Assembly (NCBI GenBank): GCA_963818985.1
Contig: CAWFUJ010000009.1
Span: 186,001 to 250,000 of the forward strand
Direction of reading: 5' to 3'
Source of the DNA: JAFEDN01 sp963818985
GTDB taxonomy: Bacteria > Pseudomonadota > Gammaproteobacteria > Coxiellales > Coxiellaceae
Length of the DNA stretch: 64,000 nt
Shown here: positions 10,421 through 19,128 of the stretch, in pieces
Layout: every line of letters begins with the position of its first letter
Numbering within the stretch: position 1 is the first letter of the stretch
Made by a program: the position numbers and the translations under genes
The notes under the pieces: model-generated
What the model was told of the DNA's origin: nothing
Databases searched by the model: none
The model's input: the letters and a program-made list of their open reading frames with translations, nothing else

Positions 10421-11287
10421 ATGAAAAAGCGAACCTCAGTAAAAACACCGCCGCCACAAAAGCAAGCGCATCAACCTGGTGTGGAATCAAAAATGCGGCC
10501 TCGGCCTGAAGCATCATCCAGCAAATATAAAGGCAGTGAAAAATTGACCGGCAAAATTGCTTTAATTACCGGTGGAGATAGTGGGATCGGCAAAGCTGTG
10601 GCTATCTTATTTGCTAAAGAAAAAGCTGATATTGCCATTAGTTACTTGGAAGAACATGAAGATGCTGATAAAACTAAACGTGAGGTAGAAAATGAAAATA
10701 GTCGCTGTGAATTAATAAGTGGTGATATTAGCGATGAAAAGTTTTGTTTAGAATTAGTTAAAAAAGTCGTAAAAAAATTTGGTAGAATTGATATTTTGGT
10801 TAATAATGCGGGTGAGCAACATACGCAGAATAAATTTGAAGATATTACCTCAGAACAATTAATACAGACATTTTCTACCAATGTATTTTCGTTTTTTTAT
10901 TTAACCAAGGCAGTCATTCCCTACATGCCTAAAGGTGGGGTCATTATTAATACGACCTTGGTAACCGCATACAAAGGCAGTCCCAATAAAATTGATTATT
11001 CTTCGACAAAAGGAGCTATTGTTAGCTTTACCCGTTCGTTAGCATTATCTTTAGTAGAGAAGGAGATCAGGGTGAATGCAGTTGCGCCAGGACCGATTTG
11101 GACGCCTTTAATTCCTTCGACCATGACCAAGAAAGAAATCAGTGAATTTGGGCAAAATGTTCCTATGAAGCGGATGGGTCAGCCTGATGAAGTGGCGCCA
11201 TGTTATGTATTTTTGGCATCCGCAGATTCGTCTTACATGACTGGGCAAGTATTACATCCAAATGGCGGCACTATCGTCAACGGCTAA
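10421..11287 (+). CDS. SDR oxidoreductase, YghA/YdaD-like, catalytic Ser replaced
   Basis: A 288-residue short-chain dehydrogenase with the Gln/Pro-rich N-terminal extension of YghA and general-stress-protein-39-like enzymes. Cofactor motif TGGDSGIG, NNAG, and catalytic YSSTK are present. The catalytic Ser, 13 residues before the Tyr, is Leu here (INTTLVTAY where relatives have INTSSVTAY); a single C-to-T change would explain it. If real, reductase activity should be badly impaired. The ATG at 10421 follows AAGGAG. It is in tandem with the alcohol dehydrogenase. Confidence 0.9.
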   Translation: MKKRTSVKTPPPQKQAHQPGVESKMRPRPEASSSKYKGSEKLTGKIALITGGDSGIGKAVAILFAKEKADIAISYLEEHEDADKTKREVENENSRCELISGDISDEKFCLELVKKVVKKFGRIDILVNNAGEQHTQNKFEDITSEQLIQTFSTNVFSFFYLTKAVIPYMPKGGVIINTTLVTAYKGSPNKIDYSSTKGAIVSFTRSLALSLVEKEIRVNAVAPGPIWTPLIPSTMTKKEISEFGQNVPMKRMGQPDEVAPCYVFLASADSSYMTGQVLHPNGGTIVNG

Positions 11288-11409
11288 AAGCAAAAAAATA
11301 TAAAGCCTGTTTTGCTTATTAAAGTATTGCTCCTTATAAAATGTTTTCATTATTTTGAATATAAGTTCTACGATTGGATCTATCATGACAATCCTGTATA
11401 TTGCAGATT

Positions 11410-12192
11410 ATGAAAATCGCAATCATGGGCGCAATGTCTGAAGAAATTGATATTATACAAACACAAATGACTCGTATTTCAACAGTCGATTATGGTGGTC
11501 GAAAATATTATCTTGGAAAAATAAATCATACCGATGTAGTTCTGGTCTTCTCGCGTTGGGGGAAAGTAGCTGCCACGACAACTGCCACTTCATTAATTAC
11601 TCAATTTAAAATTAATCAACTTATTTTTACCGGAGTTGCGGGTGCTGTGGCCGGTCATTTAAACATAGGTGATATTATAATCGGGGAAAAATTTTACCAA
11701 CATGATATGGATGCACGACCTTTATTTGCGAAACATGTCATTCCATTGACGGAGACAGTTTATTTCAAGTCCGATCCTCAATTAATAAAAAGAGCTCAAT
11801 TAGCTTGCAATAATTTAATTAAATTGTTGCCGAAAAGTATACCTGAAAAATACCTGAAGGAATTTAAGATTACTAAACCGAAGTGTACAGTAGGTTGTAT
11901 TGCCAGCGGAGATCAATTTATTGCAGATTCTTTGAAAACCGCAGCTATTTTAGTTGATCAACCTAATACTGCGGCTGTAGAAATGGAAGGAGCAGCGGTG
12001 GCACAGGTTTGCAGTGACTTCGGAATTCCATTTATAGTGATTCGAACCATATCTGATTTGGCCAATCATTCCGCTGCAATTGATTTTCCAAAATTTATTA
12101 ATCAAATTGCCAAGCATTACACGAAGAATATTATCAAACACATGTTTGCTGAGCCGTTTGCGGAAGATTTTTCACCGCCAATCTCTATCTGA
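11410..12192 (+). CDS. mtnN: 5'-methylthioadenosine/S-adenosylhomocysteine nucleosidase
   Basis: A 260-residue nucleosidase that cleaves MTA and SAH to adenine and the thioribosyl sugar, serving SAM salvage. It starts MKIAIMGAMSEEID, the standard N-terminus. The family's EMEGAAVAQV (substrate-binding Glu) and ISDLAN (catalytic Asp) are near residues 194 and 218. It is longer than E. coli MtnN (232 aa) because of an inserted segment around residues 135-160 and a short C-terminal tail. The gene appears intact, but a degenerate copy of its 3' part lies at 13379-13497, left by a tandem duplication. Confidence 0.9.
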   Translation: MKIAIMGAMSEEIDIIQTQMTRISTVDYGGRKYYLGKINHTDVVLVFSRWGKVAATTTATSLITQFKINQLIFTGVAGAVAGHLNIGDIIIGEKFYQHDMDARPLFAKHVIPLTETVYFKSDPQLIKRAQLACNNLIKLLPKSIPEKYLKEFKITKPKCTVGCIASGDQFIADSLKTAAILVDQPNTAAVEMEGAAVAQVCSDFGIPFIVIRTISDLANHSAAIDFPKFINQIAKHYTKNIIKHMFAEPFAEDFSPPISI

Positions 12193-12239
12193 TTAAGCAT
12201 TTATCTTCAGATGTATCCCGAGGATTAGTGGTCCCGTTC

Positions 12240-13319
12240 CTACATGCCAAAGCGAATTTTATAGTTTTCGGCGCGACGCTCTTCCATCGTCGGCGCACCT
12301 AAAATAACATAACATTCCTTCTCTAAAGCCATTATTTGCTTTTCATCTAACCCAAATATAGGTCTATATATGGGACCTGCTAGATACATTTGATAGAACT
12401 TTAACAATTCCTTGGAATATAATTTTTTACTGGTAACATCTTTAGTTTCACGCATTTCATTAAGCCATGAATTGTGTAATTCTTTTTTGGAGCTGGTGAT
12501 GACCTTATTTTCTTTAAAATTCTCATATCGAATAAGTATGGCATTATACCGACCGTGCTTGTTCAGAAAATTGAAAAGCTCCTCAGAGGCAGGGGCAAGT
12601 AGATCAATTATTGCGCTTAAACATTCATCTTTTTCTAATTCATCTTTCGCTAAATTGAGAGCTTCTTCATGCCACTTTATTGCAGATTGTCTGAAGGAAT
12701 TTTTTAAATTTTCATCACTTGTTTTTTGCAACTGGGATACAAAAATTCTCCCCAGTTCCAAAGCTGTTGGGAAATGTTTTTCAACTTCAAAGGCAGATTC
12801 AAGTAATTTTTGGTATTGTTGATCGGGTTTTTCAATAGTTTTTCGATAAGCGAACGCCATCCTTCTTCGCGCTGATGGCCCAGGAAACTTGTTTTCAATC
12901 GCACTTTTAAGCAAGGGATAAGCTCTTTTGTTATCTGAAACATTTTTGCTCCTTAGTAAAAGAACACCTTGGATATAGCATGCCCAGGGAAAACGATTGA
13001 TAGTTTCCTCGGAATTCGGCCCAAGAAAAGTATCCAACTCTATTTGTACTAACCCATCTTCTTGATAAGGGAATGCTTTGGTATAAAGAGTTAATATATA
13101 ATAAATGTTTTTCAAGGTCGGCGACTTATCTTCAGCAAGCTGATTAGGAGTAGCAAATGTAGAAAAATGCTCGCAAATTAGACGCTTCCAAAATCGTTGG
13201 TTTTGTTGACTTTGATTACGAAAGCTTTGATTCAGTAATTCTATCAGGGTAGGTGTAGATAAAAATAAAGTTATTTGCATTACCAAATCTTCTGATAACC
13301 CAGACATAGTGCTTTTCAT
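12240..13319 (-). CDS. F-box-like protein with helical repeats, copy 1
   Basis: A 359-residue protein. Residues 8-50 (LSEDLVMQITLFLSTPTLIE to a Trp-containing FWKRLICEHF) follow the F-box pattern. In eukaryotes this fold docks substrates to SCF ubiquitin ligases, and intracellular bacteria use such proteins as secreted effectors. The rest is helical with TPR/Sel1-like segments (for example RAYPLLKSAIENKFPG and SAIKWHEEALNLAK). Copy 2 lies immediately upstream. The gene converges on mtnN. Role as a host-directed effector is inferred from architecture; no secretion signal was tested. Confidence 0.8.
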   Translation of the reverse strand: MKSTMSGLSEDLVMQITLFLSTPTLIELLNQSFRNQSQQNQRFWKRLICEHFSTFATPNQLAEDKSPTLKNIYYILTLYTKAFPYQEDGLVQIELDTFLGPNSEETINRFPWACYIQGVLLLRSKNVSDNKRAYPLLKSAIENKFPGPSARRRMAFAYRKTIEKPDQQYQKLLESAFEVEKHFPTALELGRIFVSQLQKTSDENLKNSFRQSAIKWHEEALNLAKDELEKDECLSAIIDLLAPASEELFNFLNKHGRYNAILIRYENFKENKVITSSKKELHNSWLNEMRETKDVTSKKLYSKELLKFYQMYLAGPIYRPIFGLDEKQIMALEKECYVILGAPTMEERRAENYKIRFGM

Positions 13320-13378
13320 AATTTATTCCTGTTTATATGTAAGACATCTCTCAATCATTAGTTTAAAATATTATCATC

Positions 13379-13497
13379 GGAAAGTATATCCGAAAAATAC
13401 TTGGAAGAATTTAAGATTACTAAATCGGAGTATATACATAGGCTGTATTGCCTGCAGAGATCAATCTCTACCTGATTAAGCATTTATCTTCAGATGG
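13379..13497 (+). pseudogene. Fragment of mtnN 3' end trapped between the F-box copies
   Basis: Positions 13380-13463 match mtnN 11835-11917 with scattered substitutions. The match then jumps to the mtnN end and downstream sequence (13461-13497 against 12178-12213). About 260 bases are missing, and the join lies at a shared CAAT. Its order and orientation relative to the F-box gene are the same as in the intact mtnN-F-box pair. It therefore marks a tandem duplication of a unit of about 1.5 kb containing the mtnN 3' end plus the F-box gene. Confidence 0.85.
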
Positions 13498-14607
13498 AGT
13501 CTGAGGTGTTGGGGGTTCAGACTGCTGTTGAAAAACACGATTTTTATTGAGTTCGGCACGACGCTTTTCTATCGTCGGCGCACCTGTAATAACACAACAT
13601 TCCTTCTCTAAAGCCATTATTTGCGAAACATTTAAGCCAAATGGAGGGCTATCTGTGGGACCTGCTAAATATGCTTGATAGATCTTTAACAATTCCTTGG
13701 CATATAATTTTTTACTGGTCACATCTTTGGTTTCACGCATTTTCTTAAGCCATGAATCGTGTAATTCTTTTTTGGAGCTGGTGATGACCTTATTTTTTGT
13801 AAAATCCTCATATCGAACAAATATGGCATTATACCGACCGTGCTTGTTCAGAAAATTGAAAAGCTCCTCAGAGCCAGGGGCAAGTAGATCAATTATTGCG
13901 CTTAAACATTCATCTTTTTCTACTTCATATTTCTTTAAATTGTGAGCTTCTTCATGCCACTTTATTGCAGATTGTCTGAAGGATTTTTCTAAATTTGTAT
14001 CACTTGTTTTTTTCAACTCGAATTCAAAAAATCTCCCTAGCTCCGAAGCTGCCAGAGGATCTTTATCGATGTCAAAGGCTGATTCGAGTAAAAATCGATA
14101 ATGGTCATCAGGTTCTAAAGTAGTTTTTCGGTAAGCGGACGCCATCGCTCTTCGCGCTAATGGCCCAGGAAACTTGTTTTCAATCGCACTTTTAAGCAAG
14201 GAATAAGCTCTTTTGTTATCTGAAACATTTTCGCTCCTTAGTAAAAGAATACCTTGGATATAGCATGCCCAGGGAAAACGATGGATATTTTGCTGCGGAT
14301 CCGGAGCAAGAAAAGTATTCAACTTTGTTTGTACTAACCCTTGTTCTTCTCGAGTGAATGCTTGGATATAAAGCGATAATATATAATAAATGTTTTTCAA
14401 GGTCGGCGCCTTATCTTCAGCAAGCTGATTAGGAGTAGCAAATCTATAAAAATGCTCGCAAATTAGACGCTTCCAATATTGGTCTTGTTGACTTTGATTG
14501 CGAAAGCTTCGACTCAGTAATTGCATCAGGGTAGGTCTAGATAAAAATAAAATTATTCGCATGACTACTTTATCTTCTGGTAACCCGGAAAAAGTGTTTG
14601 TTTTCAT
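13468..14607 (-). CDS. F-box-like protein with helical repeats, copy 2
   Basis: A 379-residue paralogue of the neighbouring F-box protein, aligned along nearly its whole length. The F-box is near residues 8-50 (LPEDKVVMRIILFLSRPTLM to YWKRLICEHF); LPED is closer to the canonical LP start than copy 1. Conserved blocks include TLKNIYYIL, RFPWACYIQG, ECLSAIIDLLAP and LFNFLNKHGRYNAI. The C-terminal tail after NRVFQQQ is unique, and its last residues (SEDKCLIR) are read antisense through the trapped mtnN fragment, so the stop codon came from the duplication junction. Probably a host-directed effector, by inference. Confidence 0.8.
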   Translation of the reverse strand: MKTNTFSGLPEDKVVMRIILFLSRPTLMQLLSRSFRNQSQQDQYWKRLICEHFYRFATPNQLAEDKAPTLKNIYYILSLYIQAFTREEQGLVQTKLNTFLAPDPQQNIHRFPWACYIQGILLLRSENVSDNKRAYSLLKSAIENKFPGPLARRAMASAYRKTTLEPDDHYRFLLESAFDIDKDPLAASELGRFFEFELKKTSDTNLEKSFRQSAIKWHEEAHNLKKYEVEKDECLSAIIDLLAPGSEELFNFLNKHGRYNAIFVRYEDFTKNKVITSSKKELHDSWLKKMRETKDVTSKKLYAKELLKIYQAYLAGPTDSPPFGLNVSQIMALEKECCVITGAPTIEKRRAELNKNRVFQQQSEPPTPQTPSEDKCLIR

Positions 14608-14769
14608 AATTTATCTTATACGCAAGAATATTTCTCAATCTTCAAAATATTATCAGCAAAAACTTATTTATTCAATATTATTATGCTACCTTAAGACATG
14701 GTTTAACTCGCTAGTTTTTATTCAGAGAGTTATACTTTAATGACCATTTTGGACGTATAAAGAAGAATT

Positions 14770-15588
14770 ATGAATATTTTGCCTATCCCAGCATTGACTG
14801 ATAATTATATTTGGATGATTGAAACTGATTCCCAAAAGGCTTGGGTCGTTGACCCTGGAGAAAGTTCGCCCGTTATTAAAACCTTAACACGTCTTAATTT
14901 AAATTTGGCTGCAATTTTGCTCACCCATCATCATCATGACCATAGTGGCGGAATTGCAGAATTATTAAAATTTGCTGGGAATATTCCCGTGTATGGTTCA
15001 GCGCAAAGTTCAATTAAATATATCAATCATCCGCTAAAAGAAAATGATGAAATCAGTTGTGGCGAAATATGGTTAAGAGTTCTCGAAATACCCGGTCATA
15101 CCCTCGATCATATTGCATATTTCAATAATGATGCTTTATTTAGTGGCGATACCTTATTTAGCGTGGGCTGTGGCAAAGTATTTGAGGGGACATATCCACA
15201 AATGTTCGAATCATTACAAAAACTTTTAAACTTACCCGATCAAACTTTAGTTTATTGTGGACATGAATACACGCGGGCAAATTTACAATTTGCGGAGGTT
15301 GTAGATAAATCGAATGATGCCATTGCGAAAAAAATTGTTGATGTAAATAATATCTTAAGAACAACTGGATGTACTCTACCATCGAGCTTAGGTGAAGAAA
15401 AAAAAATAAATCCATTTTTACGCTGCCAGACTCCAGAAATAATTCATGCTGTGGAGCAACATTTAGTCTGTCATCTCGGAAAACGCGCAGCGTTTATCAG
15501 GGATCCAGATAATAAAAAATTAAAAGATCCCATAGAAGTTTTTCGTTTACTACGTGAATGGAAAAATAATTTCACTGTAAATAAATAA
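14770..15588 (+). CDS. gloB: Hydroxyacylglutathione hydrolase (glyoxalase II)
   Basis: A 272-residue metallo-beta-lactamase-fold enzyme that hydrolyses S-lactoylglutathione to lactate and glutathione in methylglyoxal detoxification. The metal motif THHHHDHSGG lies near residue 52; GHTLDHIAY, FSGDTLFSVGCGKVFEGT and the CGHEYTRANLQFA substrate region follow in family order. It starts MNILPIPALTDNYIW, as usual for GloB. Slightly longer than the common 250-260 residues because of an insertion near residues 195-215. Intact. Confidence 0.93.
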   Translation: MNILPIPALTDNYIWMIETDSQKAWVVDPGESSPVIKTLTRLNLNLAAILLTHHHHDHSGGIAELLKFAGNIPVYGSAQSSIKYINHPLKENDEISCGEIWLRVLEIPGHTLDHIAYFNNDALFSGDTLFSVGCGKVFEGTYPQMFESLQKLLNLPDQTLVYCGHEYTRANLQFAEVVDKSNDAIAKKIVDVNNILRTTGCTLPSSLGEEKKINPFLRCQTPEIIHAVEQHLVCHLGKRAAFIRDPDNKKLKDPIEVFRLLREWKNNFTVNK

Positions 15589-15621
15589 TTATAGGGATAC
15601 TTTGCACATTGGTTCAAAATC

Positions 15622-15688
15622 CCGTCAATATTTCCCACCCGCCATTGCGATTATCCCGCGAATCCCTGGCGACGGAAAATATTGGCGG
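15622..15688. repeat. Imperfect inverted repeat in the gloB-panD intergenic region
   Basis: CCGTCAATATTTCCC at 15622 faces GGAAAATATTGGCGG at 15674, with a short inner GCCA/TGGC pairing. It lies between convergent gloB and panD and could fold in transcripts of either gene. No U-run follows, so it is not a classical terminator. Confidence 0.4.
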
Positions 15689-15770
15689 AGGTAGTTCAAG
15701 GTAATAACTTCTACCCCCAACATGGAGAGAAAAAGCGCCTACTGGTGGCAAATAATTAGGGAGTTTGGAA

Positions 15771-16157
15771 TTAAGCCTCTTCACATGCTAGATAACCTTC
15801 ATCCATTTTAAGCGAGAAATTGTTTTTTTCATCCATGAATAATACAGTAGGTTTAAATTTTTTATATTCATCAATCGTCATACTCGTATATGCACAAATG
15901 ATGACTCGATCTCCCGGATTAACTAAATGGGCACAAGCACCATTAGCGCCCATTATTCTTGAGCCTTTTGGCGCTTTTATAGCGTAAGTGGTGAATCTGG
16001 CAGCATTATTAAGATTATAAATTTGTATTTGTTCATTTTCTAAAATGCTAGAAGCAGTGAGTATATCTTCATCAATAGCAAAAGAGCCTTCATAGTTCAG
16101 GTCGGCATGGGTGACTAGTGCTCGATGAATTTTTGCATATAAAAAGGTTCTTTTCAT
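15771..16157 (-). CDS. panD: Aspartate 1-decarboxylase
   Basis: A 128-residue pyruvoyl enzyme making beta-alanine from aspartate for pantothenate. VTHADLNYEGSFAID contains the Gly-Ser self-cleavage site (residues 24-25); relatives usually read GSCAID. TTYAIKAPKGSRIMGANGACAHLV and the GDRVIICAYT region match the family. It is the last gene of panG-panB-panC-panD, 3 bases after panC. Apart from Cys-to-Phe just after the processed Ser, no damage is seen. Confidence 0.93.
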   Translation of the reverse strand: MKRTFLYAKIHRALVTHADLNYEGSFAIDEDILTASSILENEQIQIYNLNNAARFTTYAIKAPKGSRIMGANGACAHLVNPGDRVIICAYTSMTIDEYKKFKPTVLFMDEKNNFSLKMDEGYLACEEA

Positions 16158-16160
16158 AAC

Positions 16161-16925
16161 TTACTCGTTGGTTAAAGAAATATTATCAATTAAACGAATA
16201 TCGTCAACCCAAACAGCGCCCAAGCGACGCTGCCATTCCTCAGAAATATAGTCAACTTTAAAACCCCTCAATTTTAAGTGTTTAATAATTTCATCCACTG
16301 TGGATGACGATTGTAAAATATGAGGGAAATAACTGGCCATTTGACGTTGCTCTGTATTAAGCCTTGAATTTCTAGAACTTAATGCTAGCCCATCCTCGGC
16401 TCGTATTGTTGGGCAAGCAATAATGTCAACCTCTATAAATAAAGCAGCTACCATTTTTTTTACTAGCAACAATTGTTGATAATCCTTTTCGCCAAAATAA
16501 GCACGCATCGGTTGAATGATATTTAATAATTTTAGAACAATTGTGAGCATCCCATTAAAATGTCCTGGTCGAAACTCGCCTTCAAGCAATAAGCTTAAAT
16601 TAGTTTCGGTCACTTGAATCTCATATTGATCTGGATACATATCGCTTGGATTTGGACAAAAAAGAAAATCAACCCCTTGTTTGGTAAGAGCAGCTATATC
16701 CTCATCTAAAGTTCGAGGATAATAATCAAAATCTTGTTTTTGATTAAACTGAGTTGGGTTCACGAAAATACTAACTATTGTCATGTCGTTCTCAGCTTTA
16801 GAGCGTTGGCATAAATGTAAATGACCCGCATGCAAATGCCCCATGGTTGGAATGAAACCAATGGTGTTATTTTGCAGTTGCTTTTTTAAAGCACGCCATT
16901 GTTTAATCTCGGTAACTATGTTCAT
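16161..16925 (-). CDS. panC: Pantothenate synthetase
   Basis: A 254-residue enzyme that ligates pantoate and beta-alanine using ATP. GFIPTMGHLHAGHLHL is the nucleotide-binding region (relatives: PTMGALHxGH). SIFVNPTQFNQKQDFDYYPRT, FRPGHFNGMLTIVLKL, YFGEKDYQQLLLV and ALSSRNSRL follow in family order. The start MNIVTEIKQW at 16925 is preferred over 16967, which lies inside the panB coding end. It is slightly shorter than E. coli PanC (283 aa) at the C-terminus. It overlaps panB by 23 bases. Confidence 0.92.
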   Translation of the reverse strand: MNIVTEIKQWRALKKQLQNNTIGFIPTMGHLHAGHLHLCQRSKAENDMTIVSIFVNPTQFNQKQDFDYYPRTLDEDIAALTKQGVDFLFCPNPSDMYPDQYEIQVTETNLSLLLEGEFRPGHFNGMLTIVLKLLNIIQPMRAYFGEKDYQQLLLVKKMVAALFIEVDIIACPTIRAEDGLALSSRNSRLNTEQRQMASYFPHILQSSSTVDEIIKHLKLRGFKVDYISEEWQRRLGAVWVDDIRLIDNISLTNE

Positions 16926-17692
16926 TTTGGGGAAATTCTCCTGCTTTGACAGCATTAATATAAGCATTCATACCGGTTTTGAATTGTTCATGGCCATTTA
17001 TAAAATATTTCACAAAATAAGGTTTAAAATCAATATTGAGTCCCAATAAATCTTGAAATACTAATACTTGTCCATCGGTGTGTGGCCCTGCACCAATGCC
17101 AATGGTAGGAATTGCTAAGGTTTGAGTGATCTGTGTGGCCAGTTGAGTGGGAACACACTCTAATACCACAGCAAAACAGCCGGCTTCTTGTAGGACAGGC
17201 ATCATTGTAATTCGGTCCGCGCTTTTTTGAGTTTTCCCTTGAATTTTATAGCCTCCTAGGTTATGAATAAATTGGGGGGTTAAACCTAAGATGCCCCATC
17301 ACTGGCACCCCCGATTCGGTTAAGTGATGAATCAATTTTGTATTTCCTGCTGCGCCTTCCAACTTAACTGCGTGCGCGCCAGCTTGGATTAACATTTGTC
17401 GCTGCACCGACACTTTTATTAATGATTGTCGATAACTTAAAAAGGGCAAATCACTCACGATAAATTTATTTCCTGCCCCTCGACTGACTGCTGCAGTATG
17501 CAAGCTCATCATTTCCAAAGTCGCAGAAATTGTGTCTTTAAAACCATGCATAGTCATGGCTAAACTATCACCCACTAAAAAACAATCTACAGATGTTTCA
17601 GCCATAATGCGTGCGCTGGTATAATCGTAACAAGTAATCATACTTATTTTTTCTTTATTCTCTTTCTTTTTGCAAAAGTCATAAATTTTCAT
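16903..17692 (-). pseudogene. panB: Ketopantoate hydroxymethyltransferase, single frameshift
   Basis: PanB transfers a hydroxymethyl group to 2-oxoisovalerate in pantothenate synthesis. The N-terminal part (17692 to about 17294) reads MITCYDYTSARIMAE, VGDSLAMTMHG, VKLEGA and PVMGHL. Then the frame breaks: GHLRFNPPIYS-stop replaces the expected GHLGLTPQFIHNLGGYKIQG. Dropping one A near 17293 restores the frame into the C-terminal part (16903-17205), with LECVPTQLATQITQTLAIP, IGIGAG and TDGQVLV. All other residues fit an intact 263-residue PanB. This is either a recent one-base lesion or a sequencing error; the rest of the operon looks functional. Confidence 0.88.
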
Positions 17693-18402
17693 TTATCAAG
17701 CTCCTTTTCTTTTTGATAACAAATAACGAAAGCCTCATAGACTTCTTTAAACGGATCGGTGTTTAATGCAGCCAAATTTTTTTTTATAGTCAGCTGATCA
17801 TTTCTGATTAAAGGGCCTGTTAAAGCAGTTTTTGGGTTACTCATTAAATTCTTGGTTTGTTGCAATAAATAAGGATGCACAAACTCTGCTGGAAAATTAA
17901 ATTCTTCGAAGCCGCGAAATAATTTTTGCCATAGCATGCAGCTAAAATTTCCACTCAAGACGCATAAAGCGTGATATTTTCCTTTAAGAGATTTTTGTAA
18001 GCGCCTATGTGAATTAGCTAAGCCTGGTAAGAGGGTTTCAAATTCTGGCGCATCATCGTCAATAATAAAAGGAATTTTTAAGTAATCATCTAATGAATAA
18101 AGTTGTTGATTGAAAGTCATTAATGGATGGGCAGAATAGGCGTACTCGCTATTTAAACTCCCTGAAAAATGAATACATTTGACTTGACTATTTTTTAGAT
18201 GCTTTATAATAAAATCGTCAATGGCATTATCATTAATTAATATTAATATATGTGAAGCATCATCAAGCAGGCTGTTAAGTTGTTCAAAAGATTCTTTTCT
18301 ATGCCAAAGTTTGAAGGGAAGATTAATAAGGGAGAAATAATGCTGAAAATGACGTGATACTCGACCATTGCCAATTATCAAATATTGCGGTACTTGTTGC
18401 AT
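17689..18402 (-). CDS. panG: Rossmann/DUF2520 protein, probable PanG-type ketopantoate reductase
   Basis: A 237-residue protein with an N-terminal dinucleotide-binding motif (LIIGNGRVSRHF), HFSGSLNS and SAHPLMTF, and a helical DUF2520-like C-terminal half. This architecture is that of PanG, the alternative ketopantoate reductase described in Francisella with homologues in Coxiella. It reduces ketopantoate to pantoate and so replaces PanE. It overlaps panB by 4 bases at the head of panG-panB-panC-panD, which strongly supports the role. Function is assigned from architecture and context. Confidence 0.82.
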   Translation of the reverse strand: MQQVPQYLIIGNGRVSRHFQHYFSLINLPFKLWHRKESFEQLNSLLDDASHILILINDNAIDDFIIKHLKNSQVKCIHFSGSLNSEYAYSAHPLMTFNQQLYSLDDYLKIPFIIDDDAPEFETLLPGLANSHRRLQKSLKGKYHALCVLSGNFSCMLWQKLFRGFEEFNFPAEFVHPYLLQQTKNLMSNPKTALTGPLIRNDQLTIKKNLAALNTDPFKEVYEAFVICYQKEKELDK

Positions 18403-18538
18403 AAATCAAGTCCAAAAGATTCATAGCGTTTAAAAATGAGAAAAAAACTTCGGTATCTGCCGTTCATAGGTCAGATCGTCGTTCAATATACACAATTATT
18501 TATCGAGGTGCAATAAAAAGTCTTGCTTTCTAGGGGCG

Positions 18539-18608
18539 CCTCATTAAAACCAGGTAACGTCCATTTTGCCATAATTGAACGGCTTGCGTTGATTTAAGTT
18601 TAATGAGG
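18539..18608. repeat. 10-bp inverted repeat in intergenic region
   Basis: CCTCATTAAA at 18539 and TTTAATGAGG at 18599 are exact inverted copies 50 bases apart, in the 242-base gap between panG and the next minus-strand gene. No open frame lies between them. It could be a miniature element or a large stem-loop. Nothing else recognisable was seen in this gap. Confidence 0.45.
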
Positions 18609-18644
18609 GAAACCTATTTGTTTTTTCAATTCACTTATAGTTTG

Positions 18645-18977
18645 TCAAGGGGTTGGGCCACTATTGCCCAGATCTGGGGAATCCCCGGATGACATTTCAT
18701 TATACATCCTTCTAGGAGATACGTGACGAAAAAATAATGCAGTTGCGGCTCCTCCGAGGAATGTCACGGAATATATCAAGGCGCGAGTTGGGGGAAGGAG
18801 TTTTATATCACGCAATGTTATGTAAATCGTACCGCCGATAGCAAGTATAGCACGTGGATCAAGGTTACTCGCGCGGTGCCCTGCATACATTCCACCTAAA
18901 AGAGCCATGGGCAAGGTAAGACCCAAAGGTACTGAATTAAATGGTGAATCCATTTTCATGTCGTTGTTTGCTCTCAT
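18645..18977 (-). CDS. Small hydrophobic protein, three or four membrane segments
   Basis: A 110-residue protein with GLTLPMALLGGMYAGHRA, AILAIGGTIYITLRDI and ALIYSVTFLGGAATALFF as hydrophobic segments, a short basic loop (RHVSPRRMYNE) and an acidic Ser/Pro tail. AGAGG stands before the ATG. No family recognised. It stands alone between gaps of about 240 and 150 bases, so it is likely monocistronic. Confidence 0.65.
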   Translation of the reverse strand: MRANNDMKMDSPFNSVPLGLTLPMALLGGMYAGHRASNLDPRAILAIGGTIYITLRDIKLLPPTRALIYSVTFLGGAATALFFRHVSPRRMYNEMSSGDSPDLGNSGPTP

Positions 18978-19128
18978 TGTTTTTTTCCTCTATGAATAAT
19001 TTTTAAAGAATGTTATTTTCACAGATATTGGGTAATATTTCTAGAGGTTTTGCTTAAATATACCTATTTCGTTTTGGATTTCGGTGTTTAAGCCAATTCG
19101 AATTCACCCGACATTATAAATAATTTTT

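Noticed and set aside
12412..12943. Frames inside F-box copy 1 on both strands
   Set aside because: They are shadows of the F-box coding sequence; the equivalent shadow appears in copy 2 at the homologous position.
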